DNA of 64,000 nt, from the NCBI GenBank assembly GCA_014529385.2, contig CM043969.1, positions 71,152,176 to 71,216,175 of the forward strand, read 5' to 3'. This document shows positions 11,760-23,200 of this stretch, one piece after another. This DNA is from Adiantum capillus-veneris. Its lineage: Eukaryota; Streptophyta; Polypodiopsida; Polypodiales; Pteridaceae. Under the pieces are notes generated by a model that searched no databases, was not told where the DNA came from, and worked only from the letters and a program-made list of their open reading frames with translations. Position 1 is the stretch's first letter. Every line of letters starts with the position of its first letter. The translations under genes and the position numbers were made by a program.

Positions 11760-12672
11760 CCCCCCTAGCTTGCTTGGGTCGACCCCCCCTTGTAGCTCAT
11801 GCTTGAAGCTCATTGGACCCCTCCAGGCCTAGCCAATCACAAGCAGAAGCCATTACAAGCAACAGGGATAGCCTTGGGACAAGTGTCCCCCTTTCCCCTT
11901 TGATAGAGAGGACTTGATAAATGCAAAAACAATTAGATAATTCAAGTAATTTATCATTGGACCCCTTTGAAGCCTAGCCAATAGGCTTCAAGCAACACAT
12001 GAAGGTAACATGGGTAGGGACCTGGCATGTGTCCTTGCTGCCTCTTCAAGCTGGGGCTTCCCTTGTGAGTGTGAGTGTGTGTTCTCTCTCTAATCCCTAG
12101 GAAAAGGGCTCGCCCCCCCTCTTGTAGGGATGCTTTTGACTTTAGGAGCTCAAGCACCTTAGTCATCAAGCATGACAAAGCACTTGGACTAGGGGGTATT
12201 CCCACAAGCATCTCAGGCAAGCATGTCAAGGCACCTCAAGCACCTTAATCAAGCGGCAAGTCAAGCACCTCAAGCATGGAGTAAGTCAAGCACCTCAAGC
12301 ACCTCAATCAGGACAAACACCGCAAGCACGACAAGCACCTCAAGCAGGACAAACACCTCGAGCTTGGGCCGGGTTGCCACCTCCGGGTTGCCACCTCAAG
12401 CTCAGCCCTAGCTTACCTAAGGTCAAAGGACTTTTACACACATTATTGGAGGTCTTCAATGAAGCTAACCCTAAGGTCTTATGCTCCATTGGTTAGCCTT
12501 GCTCTTGATATACCATCTCCCATTTGGGCCCCTTTACTATTGGCCCCGTGTTGAGATAGATCTATAAGCACATATTTATATCTTAACACTTGTTCCCGTT
12601 TATTCTCCCACATTAAGTGATCAATTTAATATGAGAAAATAATTTGGGTTGGTTAGATATTAGATTTTATGA
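11760..12672 (+). repeat. LTR-like dispersed repeat, copy 2
   Basis: The sequence matches 1-860 block by block, including the AGCCTTGGGACAAGTGTCCC block, the AAGCACCTC tandem array at 12,150-12,370, GCCCCGTGTTGAGATAGATC, and a shared end at ATTAGATTTTATGA. It may begin as early as 11,500, because copy 1 is cut by the window edge. Gag-like coding sequence follows. It is probably an LTR or solo LTR. Confidence 0.55.
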
Positions 12673-12699
12673 CATGAGTCGTATATAGGGGTTTTATCA

Positions 12700-13960
12700 A
12701 AGTTGTCCGCTCACAGGTGGCGTCCCATTTTGTATCCCCCGGGCACCAACCCAAGTAGCACCTCCTCAAGTACCACCAATGCCTAGGTATACGACAAGAA
12801 ATTTGTCAGGATCAGTAGGGGTTGAATGACCACAACCAATTTTGGGGTAACCACCTCTCCCAAGAGCAAGACCAATAGGCATTAGTTATACACCCACCGT
12901 AGAAGAACCAAAGGAACAAGTCTTAGTGCATGTGACCACATATTCTAAAGAGCTGAGTGGATATATGGCTAGTTCAACATATTATCCACCTGAAGAGCCA
13001 AAATATTGGAGCATGAGTAGGAATGTTGGACCACCAACAACAACCCATGTTGCACGCAAAAGAAGATACACCTTAGATAAGAGAACATTATTGCTCATAG
13101 CCAATGGTGGATTAGCAGGACAAAGGTCTTCCTATCAATAGAAAATGGAGTCAAGAGTGCCTCGAAAACCTTTAGGACCATGCTACAAGTGTAATGGTGA
13201 CCACCTTATGAAAGATTGTCCTCATACGGAGATCATTATAGTGAATGTATATTATCCAGATTGTGGCATCACTCATTTGATTTGTGACTGCCCAAAAAAC
13301 CCAAATAAAATGGTGAAAACAATTTTGAACATGTTAGAGGAAATCCCATCAAGTAGTGGTTCGGAAAATGAAACAGTGATACGTATACAGATTGTCATAA
13401 GAGCACAAGCTCGAAAAGAAATGGAAGGCCCAATAATTGAGGAACCTAGAAAATATGCACCTAGTCTTGAACAAAAAAGCTGATGCAACACTTGGAAGAC
13501 TAGAAAAGTATGCATGAAAGCTAGAAAGGAACAAGAATAAACTTCCTTATAGCAGAGGAGCTGAAACAAACCAAGGAGAAACTGGGGAAACTAGAAGGAA
13601 TCCAACAAGGGAAACGAGACCCTTGAGGTAGAACTTGAGAAGAATGAGGAGCCCAAAAGTGCAAGTTTGAGAGATATGTACTAGTTGAGAAGGTGAATGA
13701 ACCTCTGGACACACTTCTAAAAGCTTATTAAGAGGCATGGCTTAAAAGTAACATGACCCAGGGACAAAGATGGATGACGTACTCAGACACTGAGTTGAAA
13801 AAGAAAAGGTTATTCCAAACAATCCAAGCCTTGTTAGAGCCATCAACAAGAAAACTAGAGGATTGGATGGAGGTTCAAAACTAGTGATTCCACCAAGACA
13901 TGAGCCTGAAAGTATAACTGAGATATCCACAATTGAGTTAGAACCCGTGACATTAGGAGA
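12700..13960 (+). pseudogene. Gypsy gag relic with zinc knuckles
   Basis: The frame at 13,145-13,483 contains CYKCNGDHLMKDCP, a textbook C-x2-C-x4-H-x4-C nucleocapsid zinc knuckle that would bind retroelement RNA. A second degenerate one follows (YYPDCGITHLICDCP). Upstream, 12,926-13,141 encodes a Pro/Tyr-rich linker ending in VARKRRYTLDKR; one stop separates the two frames. Downstream, 13,500-13,960 is a broken Lys/Glu-rich coil. Frameshifts and stops make the gene inactive. Confidence 0.75.
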
Positions 13961-14254
13961 AACTTAGACTCAATTTTGGGCACTGTAAGAAACGCCAACT
14001 CAGCATAGAGAGAGGTAATTATAAAAAATACGAAAGTTTCTTTTTGGAATTCTATTTCTCATAGTACATATGTAAAAGTTTGCTCAATCACTAAAATGCA
14101 TGTTCGTACAAAATGCTTTTCGAGAGCCCAACTTAAGTGTACACAAAAATACATGTCTATGAATCTTAATGAGTGATGTGATTTTCAATGAGAGAAAATA
14201 CATAAGAGTTGTTTTCAAAATACAAAAATAATACCACGAATGCATCCGTAACGT

Positions 14255-14494
14255 ACAAAAACCTTAGGATAGCTATTTAAAACGCTGAAACCTGATGTCT
14301 CTAGATCAAGATATAGTATTTTTAAGCCTAGGGCCTCATGAGGTCAGTACCAAGCAAATAGAGGCCCTTGAGGGGTCTCAAGGACCTCTATTTGCTTGGT
14401 ACTGACCTCATGAGGCCCTAGATTTAAAAATGCTATACCTTGAGCTAGAAACATCAGATTTCAACGTTTTAAAGAGCTATCCTAAGGTTTTTGG
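14255..14494. repeat. Long foldback inverted repeat, arms about 118 bp, loop 4 bp
   Basis: Left arm 14,255-14,372 pairs with right arm 14,377-14,494 around GGGT. The inner third pairs almost perfectly (GCCTCATGAGGTCAGTACC and its complement). The outer parts have scattered mismatches, with CAAAAACCTTAGG at the outer edge. Transcription would give a hairpin of about 240 nt. It could be a foldback MITE, a small-RNA source, or a local inverted duplication. Confidence 0.9.
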
Positions 14495-14549
14495 ATGTTT
14501 CGAATACATCGTGGGCTTAAAAATGGCTATATCTTAATCCTAGGGCCTC

Positions 14550-14626
14550 ATGAGGTCAGAACCAAGCAAATAGAGGTCCCAGAGACCCCTCAAGTGCCTC
14601 TATTTGCTTGGTTCTGACTCCGTCAT
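14550..14626. repeat. Second, shorter hairpin sharing its core with the first
   Basis: Left arm ATGAGGTCAGAACCAAGCAA plus TAGAGG (14,550-14,576) pairs with CCTCTATTTGCTTGGTTCTG starting at 14,597, around a loop of about 20 bp. The arms carry the same core as the first hairpin. Paired changes (GTACC to GAACC on one side, GGTAC to GGTTC on the other) keep the pairing. Confidence 0.85.
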
Positions 14627-15649
14627 AGTCTTAATTAACACTAGAATGGTAACTTAACAGGACATAAAAGTGTCCTTTCAGAGTTTTGGGAAAAAATTGC
14701 AAAACCATAGTAGATCCACTCATTTTGAAAAATCCTTTCATGAGCTTATAGTTCAATAACTACTACATATGGAAAAAATGAGAAAATTGTAATTTTTCTC
14801 ATCCCTTGGTCACTACAAGCCTTCAAAGTTGATGGACCAGTGCATTTTGCCCAAAATAGCAATTTCTTACGGTTGATTGCATATAAATAAGACTGGGTAG
14901 GAGATGAGATAAAATGCCCCGTTAACTTCAATGGGTTGGTGACCAAAACATATGGTTGCTTTTACCTCACTTTTTTTTTTGTAAAAAAAAAAAGGTACAA
15001 AAAAGTTGCATTTTTGCCATTCTGCGGACCTATCATCAAAGTTTCTATAGTCACGCTCAATACAGATACTATATACATGTTTTCTTAGTTTTCGTTGGGC
15101 CTTTGGATTCTAAAGGAGCCATGGAGCATGTCAAAAGGATAAGGGATCTCTTAAAATTGGAACCTTGGTGGCAATGATAAAGTGCTAAATACAGCAAACA
15201 TGAAAAAATTGGGTTTAGTATTATGACCTCTAGAAACCCATAAAAACTACTCAATATCTATCAAGTACCTATCAATCACTATCAAGTACGATCTGTTTGA
15301 ATTTAAATTGCGAGTACTTCATGAAAAGGTGATTGATACTTGTGCGAGATGCACAAGTACAAGTACTTCACTTTATAGGATAGCAACAGTGGGTCATAAA
15401 AAGGCATTCGGCGCTTGTGCAAGATGTCATTATCAAGAGCCTTACTTTTTTTATGATAGTGACAATTTCACCAAAATGGTTTTCATGGACATTTTCAAAA
15501 TGAGAAAAAAAGTTTTTTTAACGTAATGTTAGTCTTCTTCCTATTGGCTAAGGAGCATTCTCTCACTAGATCTGAAAGGCTAAAAAATGAGTCCATTTAT
15601 TTCCTAATGAGTTAATTGAAAAATCCAAGAGTAGTTAATACAATAGATC

Positions 15650-16510
15650 AGGCATCGGATGCTTTCCATCTTATCATACTTGAGATATACAAAGAAAAAA
15701 ATGGCTTAGATGAACTTTGGAAATAAATACACGAAGCAAACATAGAAAATGAGCTAGTCAGAGAGTTAACCAAACTAGTAATGGCCGAGAGGTGTTTCTT
15801 CCTCGTATTCATGAATTTAGGGCTTGAGATCTGGATATTTGTGTATGTTGGGGGGATAGAGGATTTGATCTCTTTGGATAGCCAATCTCAATCCTTGAGA
15901 GTATGAATCAAAGTCTGATGTGAAGGTAGTACCATCAAAAAGATTCTCCTTAAAAAAGGTGGTGGACTCCAAAGGATTGATTGACATATTGTCTGCACCT
16001 ATGACTTGCACCATTATGCTAGCTGAGCTTCTTTGACTACAATCAAACATGTGGTCAACAATCAAACAGTCCTTAGAAAAGTTTGGTGTAAAGGATTTGA
16101 CTTTACAGATACATGAAGGAATAAGAGATCTAGAAAATCCTTAGCTAAACATGCAACCAATACCATTAAACAAGGAGGATTGCAATACTACACTTTCCAT
16201 TGAGCTTCAAGGTGCTACAACCATGGCAATTCTTAACAGTGGATCAAGTGTGGCCATTGCAACCAAAGAGATATGGAAGAAATGGGGAAAACCTACCTTG
16301 AGAGCCACAAGGATGAAATTGCAATTAGAACCGTAGAAGACCATATTAGGTATTTTGGTAAAAATCTCACATTATGGGAATCTCCAAATCGACCGAATTC
16401 ATGTAATTTGGGAATTTTCCACTTAAAGTGGGAAAAATTGAGGTGTGTGGCTAGTAAATAAAGTGAAAATCTCATAGGATTGTGGTGTTGATAAACACCA
16501 AAAGTCAAGA
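15650..16510 (+). pseudogene. Gypsy aspartic protease (retropepsin) relic
   Basis: The frame at 16,151-16,336 reads LNKEDCNTTLSIELQGATTM, then AILNSGSSVAIATKEIWKKW. This is the active-site loop of a gypsy protease with the catalytic Asp of DSG replaced by Asn. After a stop, further frames give LGILV, then GVWLVNKVKIS-stop-DCGVDK, resembling the 'GRPWL..A...DWG' end of retropepsin. The region 15,650-16,150 is a broken linker. The neighbouring gag relics are on the same strand and could come from the same element. Confidence 0.7.
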
Positions 16511-16628
16511 GGATGTACAACACATGGATTTGAATAATAACTATAAATTACATAAAACAAAGGAAGATACAAAAAAGATTTTGTTTACAAATTGACTAGT
16601 ATAGTCACAATAGAAGCTCCACATAATT

Positions 16629-19600
16629 CTACTCCACATTTGATACCATATCTGAACTTTGATCCAAGTGTGGCTGATGTGCACGAGTGAGGCCTTCTTT
16701 GGCTTTTAGAGCATGTCTTTCTGGAATCTTTATTCTAGAAAATGGTCCTTCTTTGTTGGGTCTCCAGGACCAAACAATTGCATCTATAGTTTCCCACACT
16801 TGTGGGTCCTTATAGTTGACAGCCCAATAACCCTTCCAACAATTACTGTAAGCTTGAGTATCTGTCATCCCACTTTTTCTCGCGCAAGGTGCCCAATATT
16901 GAATCAAGAGTTTTCTGTAGTTTGGTGATGTAGGCTCATTATCAATGTCAGATAAAGCCATTGCAAGCCACACTGGATAGATTTCAGTGTCACTCGGAAC
17001 AAGCATAAGAAAGTCACCTTGGTGCACATCAGACATAGGGTCAAACTCTTCCCTTGGCCTATCTCGTTGAGGCCCACAAAAATGATCGTTCAACTCTTCA
17101 AGGCCTAGGAATCTTTCTGCTCCTTGTTGCAAACTCATTGTAGTGCTTTGTAGGTGAGAATATTCTTGAGTTTTTGGCCAAAACATTTCATACAAGACTC
17201 CCTCTGATATGATTGCTTTTCCAATCTCTTCAATTACCTTACTCCAATAATCTATCACGGGTCTATAATATCGCAGAATACTTGAACCATTCCCTAAATT
17301 TTTCCAAAATTTTATATAGTTCTTTAGCCCCAAAATGACTTCTTCGTGGGCCTTGACATACTCCGCCATTTGTACTAGAGGTGGATCTCCATGTGGTAAC
17401 ATTGGCTTGCCTTCTGTGTCTGTTTTCCAAAGGCGAATACTTCCACTCCAACTTGATACACCTACATGTGCCTTATATTGCATCATTGGTGTCTCATCCT
17501 GCATAAAGAACCTGAACTGAAGCGGTTTGGAATGTCCAACAAGTATGTCTTGTCCATCACAAAGATAGCCATCACAATATTGCTTGAAATCGGGGATCTT
17601 TGTGAGAAAAAATGGAGCTGGAGATGAAGATGAGCTGTTTCGTAATGTATCCATCAAATGTGGCAAAGTATAGGTTTGTGTAACTCTCAACTTCTCTGAA
17701 AACCTACTAAACATGGCGTCTATGTCCTCATGTGTATGCCCAACCATTAAAAATCCCAGCTGGATGGTTTTGAAAACACCCCTTGCAACAAGCATTGACA
17801 AATAGGCAAATAAGTATCGATTTTTGTTTTCCCCTGCACAATTATCCAATTGTAGCAACAAGTTCTCTGGCAATCTGCGAAATGTTGACCCCAATTCCTC
17901 TTCTGCAATTTCTGACGACTACACAATGGGCTCTTTTCCATCACTCAAGTTATGGTAGTCCAAAGCATCCCTTGAGTTCAAAGCATGTAGTAGTGAAATA
18001 TTGCTCCTTGGAAGTCCATTTGTTACTAGATCACCAAGAGGATGCTTATCTATCCTCTCGAGGTTATGTAAACAATTAGCAATTGAGCCAATTGTAAGAT
18101 TTGGATCAGCTGGCCACAAACCATTCAAGACAAAGTGTCCGCAATGACCTTCTCCATGTCCATGAGTGATCATGCCAATCAATGCCACCTGCAGATTATA
18201 TCCTGAATCCACACCCTTGGGAACAATGCGTAATCTAGGAATGGCAGTCTTCTTTTGATCCATCTTATCATGGATTATGCATACATATTTTTGTGGTTGA
18301 GTTTTTGAATACGTGCGCCATGCATAATATAGGCTTCTGCAACTCTTTTGTTGTGCCATGTGAACTTCTCTCTCCCTCAAGAGAAGAGCTCTCTCTTCAA
18401 GAGAAGGTTTAGCTTCTAACCTTGCCTTGATTGAGCTACAAATATTGCACTTAGAGAACTCACTCGTCTTTGTTAAAGTGACATGTGGGTACTCTTTGTT
18501 CCAAATTCTACCAAAAGAAGATTGGGATAGCTTCTTCTCATAGCCCATTTGGTCAAGTGTCGTGTTGATTTCACATAAAATATCCACTTGTTTGTATGTT
18601 GATGGAATCACCAATTGAGTCTCTCTTGAGCCATCTAGCAGTGTTCTACTTCTATGTGGCATCTTCTCAGAGTTGTTTTCCACAAACTCATTTAGTAGTG
18701 CTCTTGCTAAACTAGTATGTTGAAGTCCCCTTCTCAATGTACATGTGTTCCCATGTACATATTGGCGCACACCATTTTCAAAGTTCTCCTTGTATCGATA
18801 AAATGATGTCTTTGGTATTCCATGTAGCTCATACCATGCTCTACAACAAACAATAGAGCCATTTAGCCTGAATTGGTATCGTGACTTCTCATCTTTCTGA
18901 TAACATATAGAAAGAACATCATAAACATAATTAGTGCGTGATTTTTGAGACTCCCCCCAAAATTGTTGTTGTAACCTTGTCACCATATCACGATCTGCAA
19001 ATTGGCAGCATTTTTGTGCACAACAATCAATGCATGATACCCTTTGAATTGATTTGTTTGAAAGGTAAAAAGTCGAAGCTGGTGCTGCTTTTGATTTTTG
19101 AGTCCTGTTCATGAAAGTGTATCGTCTCTTCCTTGACAACTGGACAACATTACTCCCATCAAGTTTTTTTCCAACATTGCCATCGTTGGATACATCCTCA
19201 TATGTAGCATGCATGCCATCAACAGGAACAAAGCGTTGTAATGGGCTCCCATTCAACATTGTTGTCTGCTTGATGGGCCACTTTAGCAAAGTGATGCTAC
19301 CCACTTCAACCACATCATCAATGCTTGCATTTTCTCTTTCAATACCCACACCCACACAATCAGGACCAAGTTCCTGAAAGTTGACATAATCATGTGGAAA
19401 TACATATAAGATGGTCCCTTCATTCATGGTTTGCATCATTGTGTCATCTTTTAAAAGGACCCTCTGATTTCTCCAAGACTCTCGAATCATTGCTTCCAAT
19501 TCTGGGCTTGTCATAGGTATTGCATCTGTAACTAGAGGATCAGAATGATCATGTTCTTCATCACCATTGTAGCTTTCGTGTGGATCAATTAAGTTCCCAT

Positions 19601-19856
19601 TTAATACAAAAGATTGCAAAAGAAGCTTTGACCATCCAACAGCACTCCATAATGAGCCTTGGAGAGATGAAGTATCCATTGTAGGAAAAGGTAGGACCAC
19701 ATCCTTCAAGCATTCCTCCACTAGTATGGAGACATTTCCCAACCCTATCTTTGTACCACCACAAGTGGAATCTGGATCTGTTCTACACACACAACCAATA
19801 CCAACGATTTCATTGTCAAGTATCATATGTACTTTCTCCCCAGATTCGAAGTCCAT
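16629..19856 (-). pseudogene. Transposase-like gene, DUF7869-type RNase H fold, split by one UAG
   Basis: On the minus strand an ATG at 19,856 opens 645 codons to a TAG at 17,919-17,921. The same frame continues without another stop to 16,629, about 1,075 codons in all. Seen in the first part: an amino-terminal domain resembling DUF8039 (residues 8-90), a basic SRKRR (241-245), a Cys cluster CIDCCAQKCC (275-284), a helix-turn-helix-like GIPKTSFYRYKENF (346-359), C470-x2-C473, and IIHDKMDQ (D530, D533). Past the stop come LQLDNCAGENKNR and VGHTHEDIDAMFSRFSEKL. The D...DN..GQNKN...GHT..D series is the usual core of DUF7869 proteins, which look like DDE transposases; nuclease activity is inferred. 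A splice acceptor (TTTTTACTTACAG) ends just before the ATG, so a 5' non-coding exon probably lies upstream, beyond or within the satellite. One UAG in an otherwise open frame means recent inactivation or readthrough. Confidence 0.75.
17919..17921 (-). other. In-frame UAG separating the two halves of the transposase-like gene
   Basis: The codon follows GTG and precedes TCG TCA. Both sides are in the same frame and the protein motifs continue across it. The downstream context is not the CAR-YYA type of efficient readthrough sites, so a simple nonsense mutation is the likelier reading. Confidence 0.85.
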
Positions 19857-19929
19857 CCTGTAAGTAAAAAGATTACATTGTTAAATCCATAGTTATAGAA
19901 AAATACTCTTCAAACCAAAAATCATGCTA

Positions 19930-21066
19930 CAACATGAAAAAGGTTTGCATAGGTTGGATAAGTGGTGAACCTTGAGACCAAATCCTCCTTGCTATATTAA
20001 TGGAAGCAAGGTTGGACAAGTGGTGGACCTTGAAACCAAAGCCTCTTTGCTATATGAGAGCATAGGTTGGACAAGTGGTGGACCTAGTTGTAATACCCAC
20101 TGCCACCTATCAACTACTATAGGACTATGCTTTCCAATGTCCAAGTATCCCTTGAGTCTTTCAAGGTTGAACACGTGGTGGACCTTGAAACAAAAATCCC
20201 CTTTCTATATCAGAGCATAGCTTGGACAAGTGGTGGACCTAGTTATAATGCCCAATATCCAAGGTGAAATACCTTAGGACTTTGCTACCTTGCTTGCCAA
20301 TGTTTACGTAGCCCCTCATTTCTTTAATGGAAGTAAGGTTGGACAAGTGGTGGACCTTGAAACCAAAGCCTCTTTGCTATATAAGAGCATAGGTTGGACC
20401 TAGTTTTAATACCCACTGCCACCTATCAACTACTATAAGACTATGCTTTCCAATGTCCAAGTATCCCTTGAGTCTTTCAAGGTTGAACACGTGGTGGACC
20501 TTGAAACAAAAATCCCCTTTCTATATTAGAAAGGTTGAACACATGGTGGACCTTGAAACGAAAATCCCCTTTCTTTATCAGAGCATAGCTTGGACAAGTG
20601 GTGGACCTAGTTATAATGCCCAATATCCAAAGTGAAACACCTTAGAACCTTGCTACCTTGCTTGCCAATGTTTACGTAGCCCCTCATTTCTTTAATGGAA
20701 GCAAGGTTGGACAAGTGGTGGACCTTGAAAGCAAAGCCTCTTTGCTATATGAGAGCATAGGTTGGACCTAGTTGTAATACCCACTGCCACCTATCAACTA
20801 CTATAGGACTATGCTTTCCAATGTCCAAGTATCCCTTGAGTCTTGCAAGGTTGAACACGTGGTGGACCTTGAAACCAAAATCCCCTTTCCATATCACAGC
20901 ATAGCTTGGACAAGTGGTGGACCTTAGAACCTTGCTACCTTGCTTGCCAATGTTTACGTAGCCCCTCATTTCTTTAATGGAAGCAAGGTTGGACAAGTGG
21001 TGGACCTTGAAAGCAAAGCCTCTTTGCTATATGAGAGCATAGGTTGGACCTAGTTGTAATACCCAC
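19930..21066 (+). repeat. Satellite block, left part (GGACAAGTGGTGGACC family)
   Basis: The word GGTTGGACAAGTGGTGGACC recurs with CTTGAAACCAAAGCC-type tails. A longer unit containing ACCCACTGCCACC repeats with starts (TGCC) at 20,101, 20,417, 20,785 and 21,067, so its length varies from 282 to 368 bp. This sub-family differs from the 425/442-bp monomers further right. The copia element is inserted in the last unit. Confidence 0.9.
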
Positions 21067-21071
21067 TGCCA
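21067..21071. other. Target-site duplication, left copy (TGCCA)
   Basis: TGCCA directly flanks the left end of the copia element and is repeated at 26,660-26,664. Uninterrupted satellite units read CCCACTGCCACCTATCAACT across this point, which confirms the duplication. Confidence 0.97.
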
Positions 21072-21881
21072 TGTTAGGAAATAAGACGTAGCTAAATAGA
21101 TAATTGAGTAGATTACTTAATGGAGAGAGACAAATTTATATACACGAGATTATAGTGTAGAGAGAGAGAGAGAGAGAGTACACACGATATACATGGTTCA
21201 CCCAATGTGGGCTACGTCCACGGGAAAGCAGCCACTCAATGGCTTTGGTACTTCAAAACAAGAAGTAGTTTACAAAGGGATTATACCCTTAATGGAGCTC
21301 CCGCCTTGCTTCACTTTCACCACCTCACACTCACCTTGTTGCATCAACTTCACACTATAAAATGTGTGTAGAAATGGCCTCCTTTTATAGGCCAAAAGGG
21401 CTGCCCTCTCTTATGAGAGACAGCCATGTGTAGCCGCCCTTGTGCGAATAAGTCCAAATCGGACCCTCCAATCCGCCCATGTGTGGCCGCCCTTGAGAAG
21501 ACAAGTCCGCTTTTGAATTCGGCCACCGGCCACCGGCCATTGACTTCCGACCACCGGCCACCGGCCATTGACTTCCGACCACCGGCCATTGGCCATTGAC
21601 TACCCGCCACCGGCCAACCGATCGGTTGTTTTCCGATCACTTTCCGATCGTCGTCCGGCCATAATATTCCGGCGAAAAGGAATATTCCGGCGAAAAAAAG
21701 TCTCGGGGGCCTCCGCCCCCGAGGCCTTTAAAGTTGCCCCTGATTCTTGTCCGTGAAAATTTTGGTTTCCGGTGAGTGATTTTCCTTCACGCACGATGGC
21801 TTCTCCTCATAATGGGGGCCTTACAAATGTGCGCTTTTACCACAGAAAATTACAAGGGTAAATCAGGCTCCATACTTAACA
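21072..21881 (-). repeat. Copia 3' LTR (810 bp)
   Basis: On the + strand it runs from TGTTAGGAAATAAG to CATACTTAACA. It carries a GA microsatellite (about 21,159-21,178) and repeated GGCCACCGGCCATTGACTTC words. An 18-bp direct duplication with AATATTCCGGCG near 21,662-21,697 is absent from the other LTR. Confidence 0.96.
21381..21389 (-). promoter_or_regulatory. TATA box in the 3' LTR
   Basis: The minus strand reads CCTATAAAAGGAGG. It lies in the LTR where a U3 promoter would be, and the same word is in the 5' LTR at 26,177-26,185. In this LTR it would fire out of the element toward 21,072. Confidence 0.55.
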
Positions 21882-21895
21882 ATCTCCCACTTGGA
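21882..21895 (-). promoter_or_regulatory. Copia polypurine tract
   Basis: Immediately next to the 3' LTR the minus strand reads CCAAGTGGGAGAT before TGTTAAG. A purine-rich tract at this place primes plus-strand DNA synthesis. Confidence 0.85.
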
Positions 21896-21941
21896 GACTG
21901 ATCTCCAAACCAAACCTGTGACTGCTTTCCATTCTGGCTTT

Positions 21942-23195
21942 TTATCCTTGAATGCCGATTGAAGATGAGCAAAAGCTCAACTTCTCCTTGTTGACCACCT
22001 TTGTAAACATGTCTGCAGGATTTTCACTTGTATGCACCTTTCCTAGCTTTGGTTGTCCCTCTTCCAAAAGAGTGCGTATGAAGTGATATCTCACCTCAAT
22101 GTGCTTTGTCCTTGAATGAAAGGCTGAGTTCTTCGCAAGATGGATAGCGCTTTGGCTATCACTGTACAAGACACAATTGTCTTGTTTGAATCCAAGCTCT
22201 TCTAAGAATCTGTGAAGCCACAGAATTTCTTTGCTTGCCTCCGTCATTGCTACATACTCTGCTTCCGTGGTAGAAAGTGAAACCACTTTCTGCAGCTTTG
22301 AAGCCCAGCTTACTGCTGTGCCTCCAACCGTGAACACATAGCCAGTAGTGCTCCTTCGAGTATCTTTGTCACCTGCCATATCTGCATCAGTATACCCTTC
22401 TAGAAAAATATCAGTTCCTCCAAAATACAAAGCATTTGTTGTTGTCCCTTTTAGATACCTAAGTATCCACTTCACAGCTTGCCAATGCTCTTTACCTGGG
22501 TTGTCCATGAACCTACTCACAACTCCCACTGCATGTGCAATGTCTGGCCTTGTCTAGACCATAGCATACATTAGAGAACCTACCGCTGCAGCATATGGAA
22601 CTTTAGACATATAGGCTATCTCCTCTTGTGTCTTTGGACACATATCCTTCGTTAGTTTAAAATGACCAGCCAAAGGTGTAGAAACTGGTTTTGCATTTTG
22701 CATTGCAAACCTTTCTAGTACCTTCTTGATGTAATCTTCTTGAGATAGCTTTATTGTCTTCTTCGTCCTGTCCCTTGATATTTTCATACCAAGTATCCTC
22801 TTTGCAGCACCTAAATCTTTCATTGAAAAAGATTTGGACAGCTCCTCTTTTAGGTCTTTGATGTCCTGCATGTTAGCACTTGCAATCAACATGTCATCAA
22901 CATACAACATTAGGATGATGAATTTCCCATCTCCCAAATTCTTCGTGTAGACGCAGTGATCCGAGTTGCATCTTGTGAATCCATGATCCAACATCCATCG
23001 ATCAAACTTCAAGTACCATTGTCTTGATGCTTGCTTTAAACCATACAAGCTCTTCTTTAATCTGCAAACCATTTTCTCCTTACCTTTTACTTCATACCCC
23101 TTTGGTTGAAGCATGTAGATTTCCTCCTCTAAGTCACCGTGAGGGAATGCCGTATTTACATCCATTTGCTCGAGATTTAGATCATGAGCAGCCAC
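21942..23195 (-). pseudogene. Copia reverse transcriptase (C-terminal two thirds) and RNase H, one in-frame stop
   Basis: The frame starting at 23,195 gives DLNLEQMDVNTAFPHGDLEE, YGLKQASRQWYLKFD and the catalytic LMLYVDDMLIA with its YVDD box. It continues to LAGHFKLTKDMCPKT and AAVGSLMYAMV, then a TAG near 22,554-22,556. The same frame resumes with TRPDIAHAVGVVSRF and contains the RNase H part: GYTDADMAGDKDTRRSTTGY, STTEAEYVAMTEASKEILWL and SQSAIHLAKNSAFHSRTKHI. It ends at 21,942. In retrotransposition this part copies RNA to DNA and removes the RNA strand. It follows a frame change near 23,200. Confidence 0.95.
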
Positions 23196-23200
23196 AAGGC

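Larger units (their letters stand above)
13980..15640. other. Non-coding interval with foldback sequences
   Basis: No gene is recognisable. The notable content is the pair of hairpins listed separately. Short open frames near 14,956 and 15,308 have no family resemblance. Confidence 0.5.

Noticed and set aside
15817-16065. 82-residue open frame on the minus strand
   Set aside because: It overlaps the plus-strand gypsy gag-protease relic, has no recognisable domain and no splice or promoter context.
21350-21640. Open frames within the copia LTRs (also 26,146-26,436)
   Set aside because: Identical in both LTRs, made of GGCCACCGGCC-type repeats, and lying in untranslated LTR sequence.
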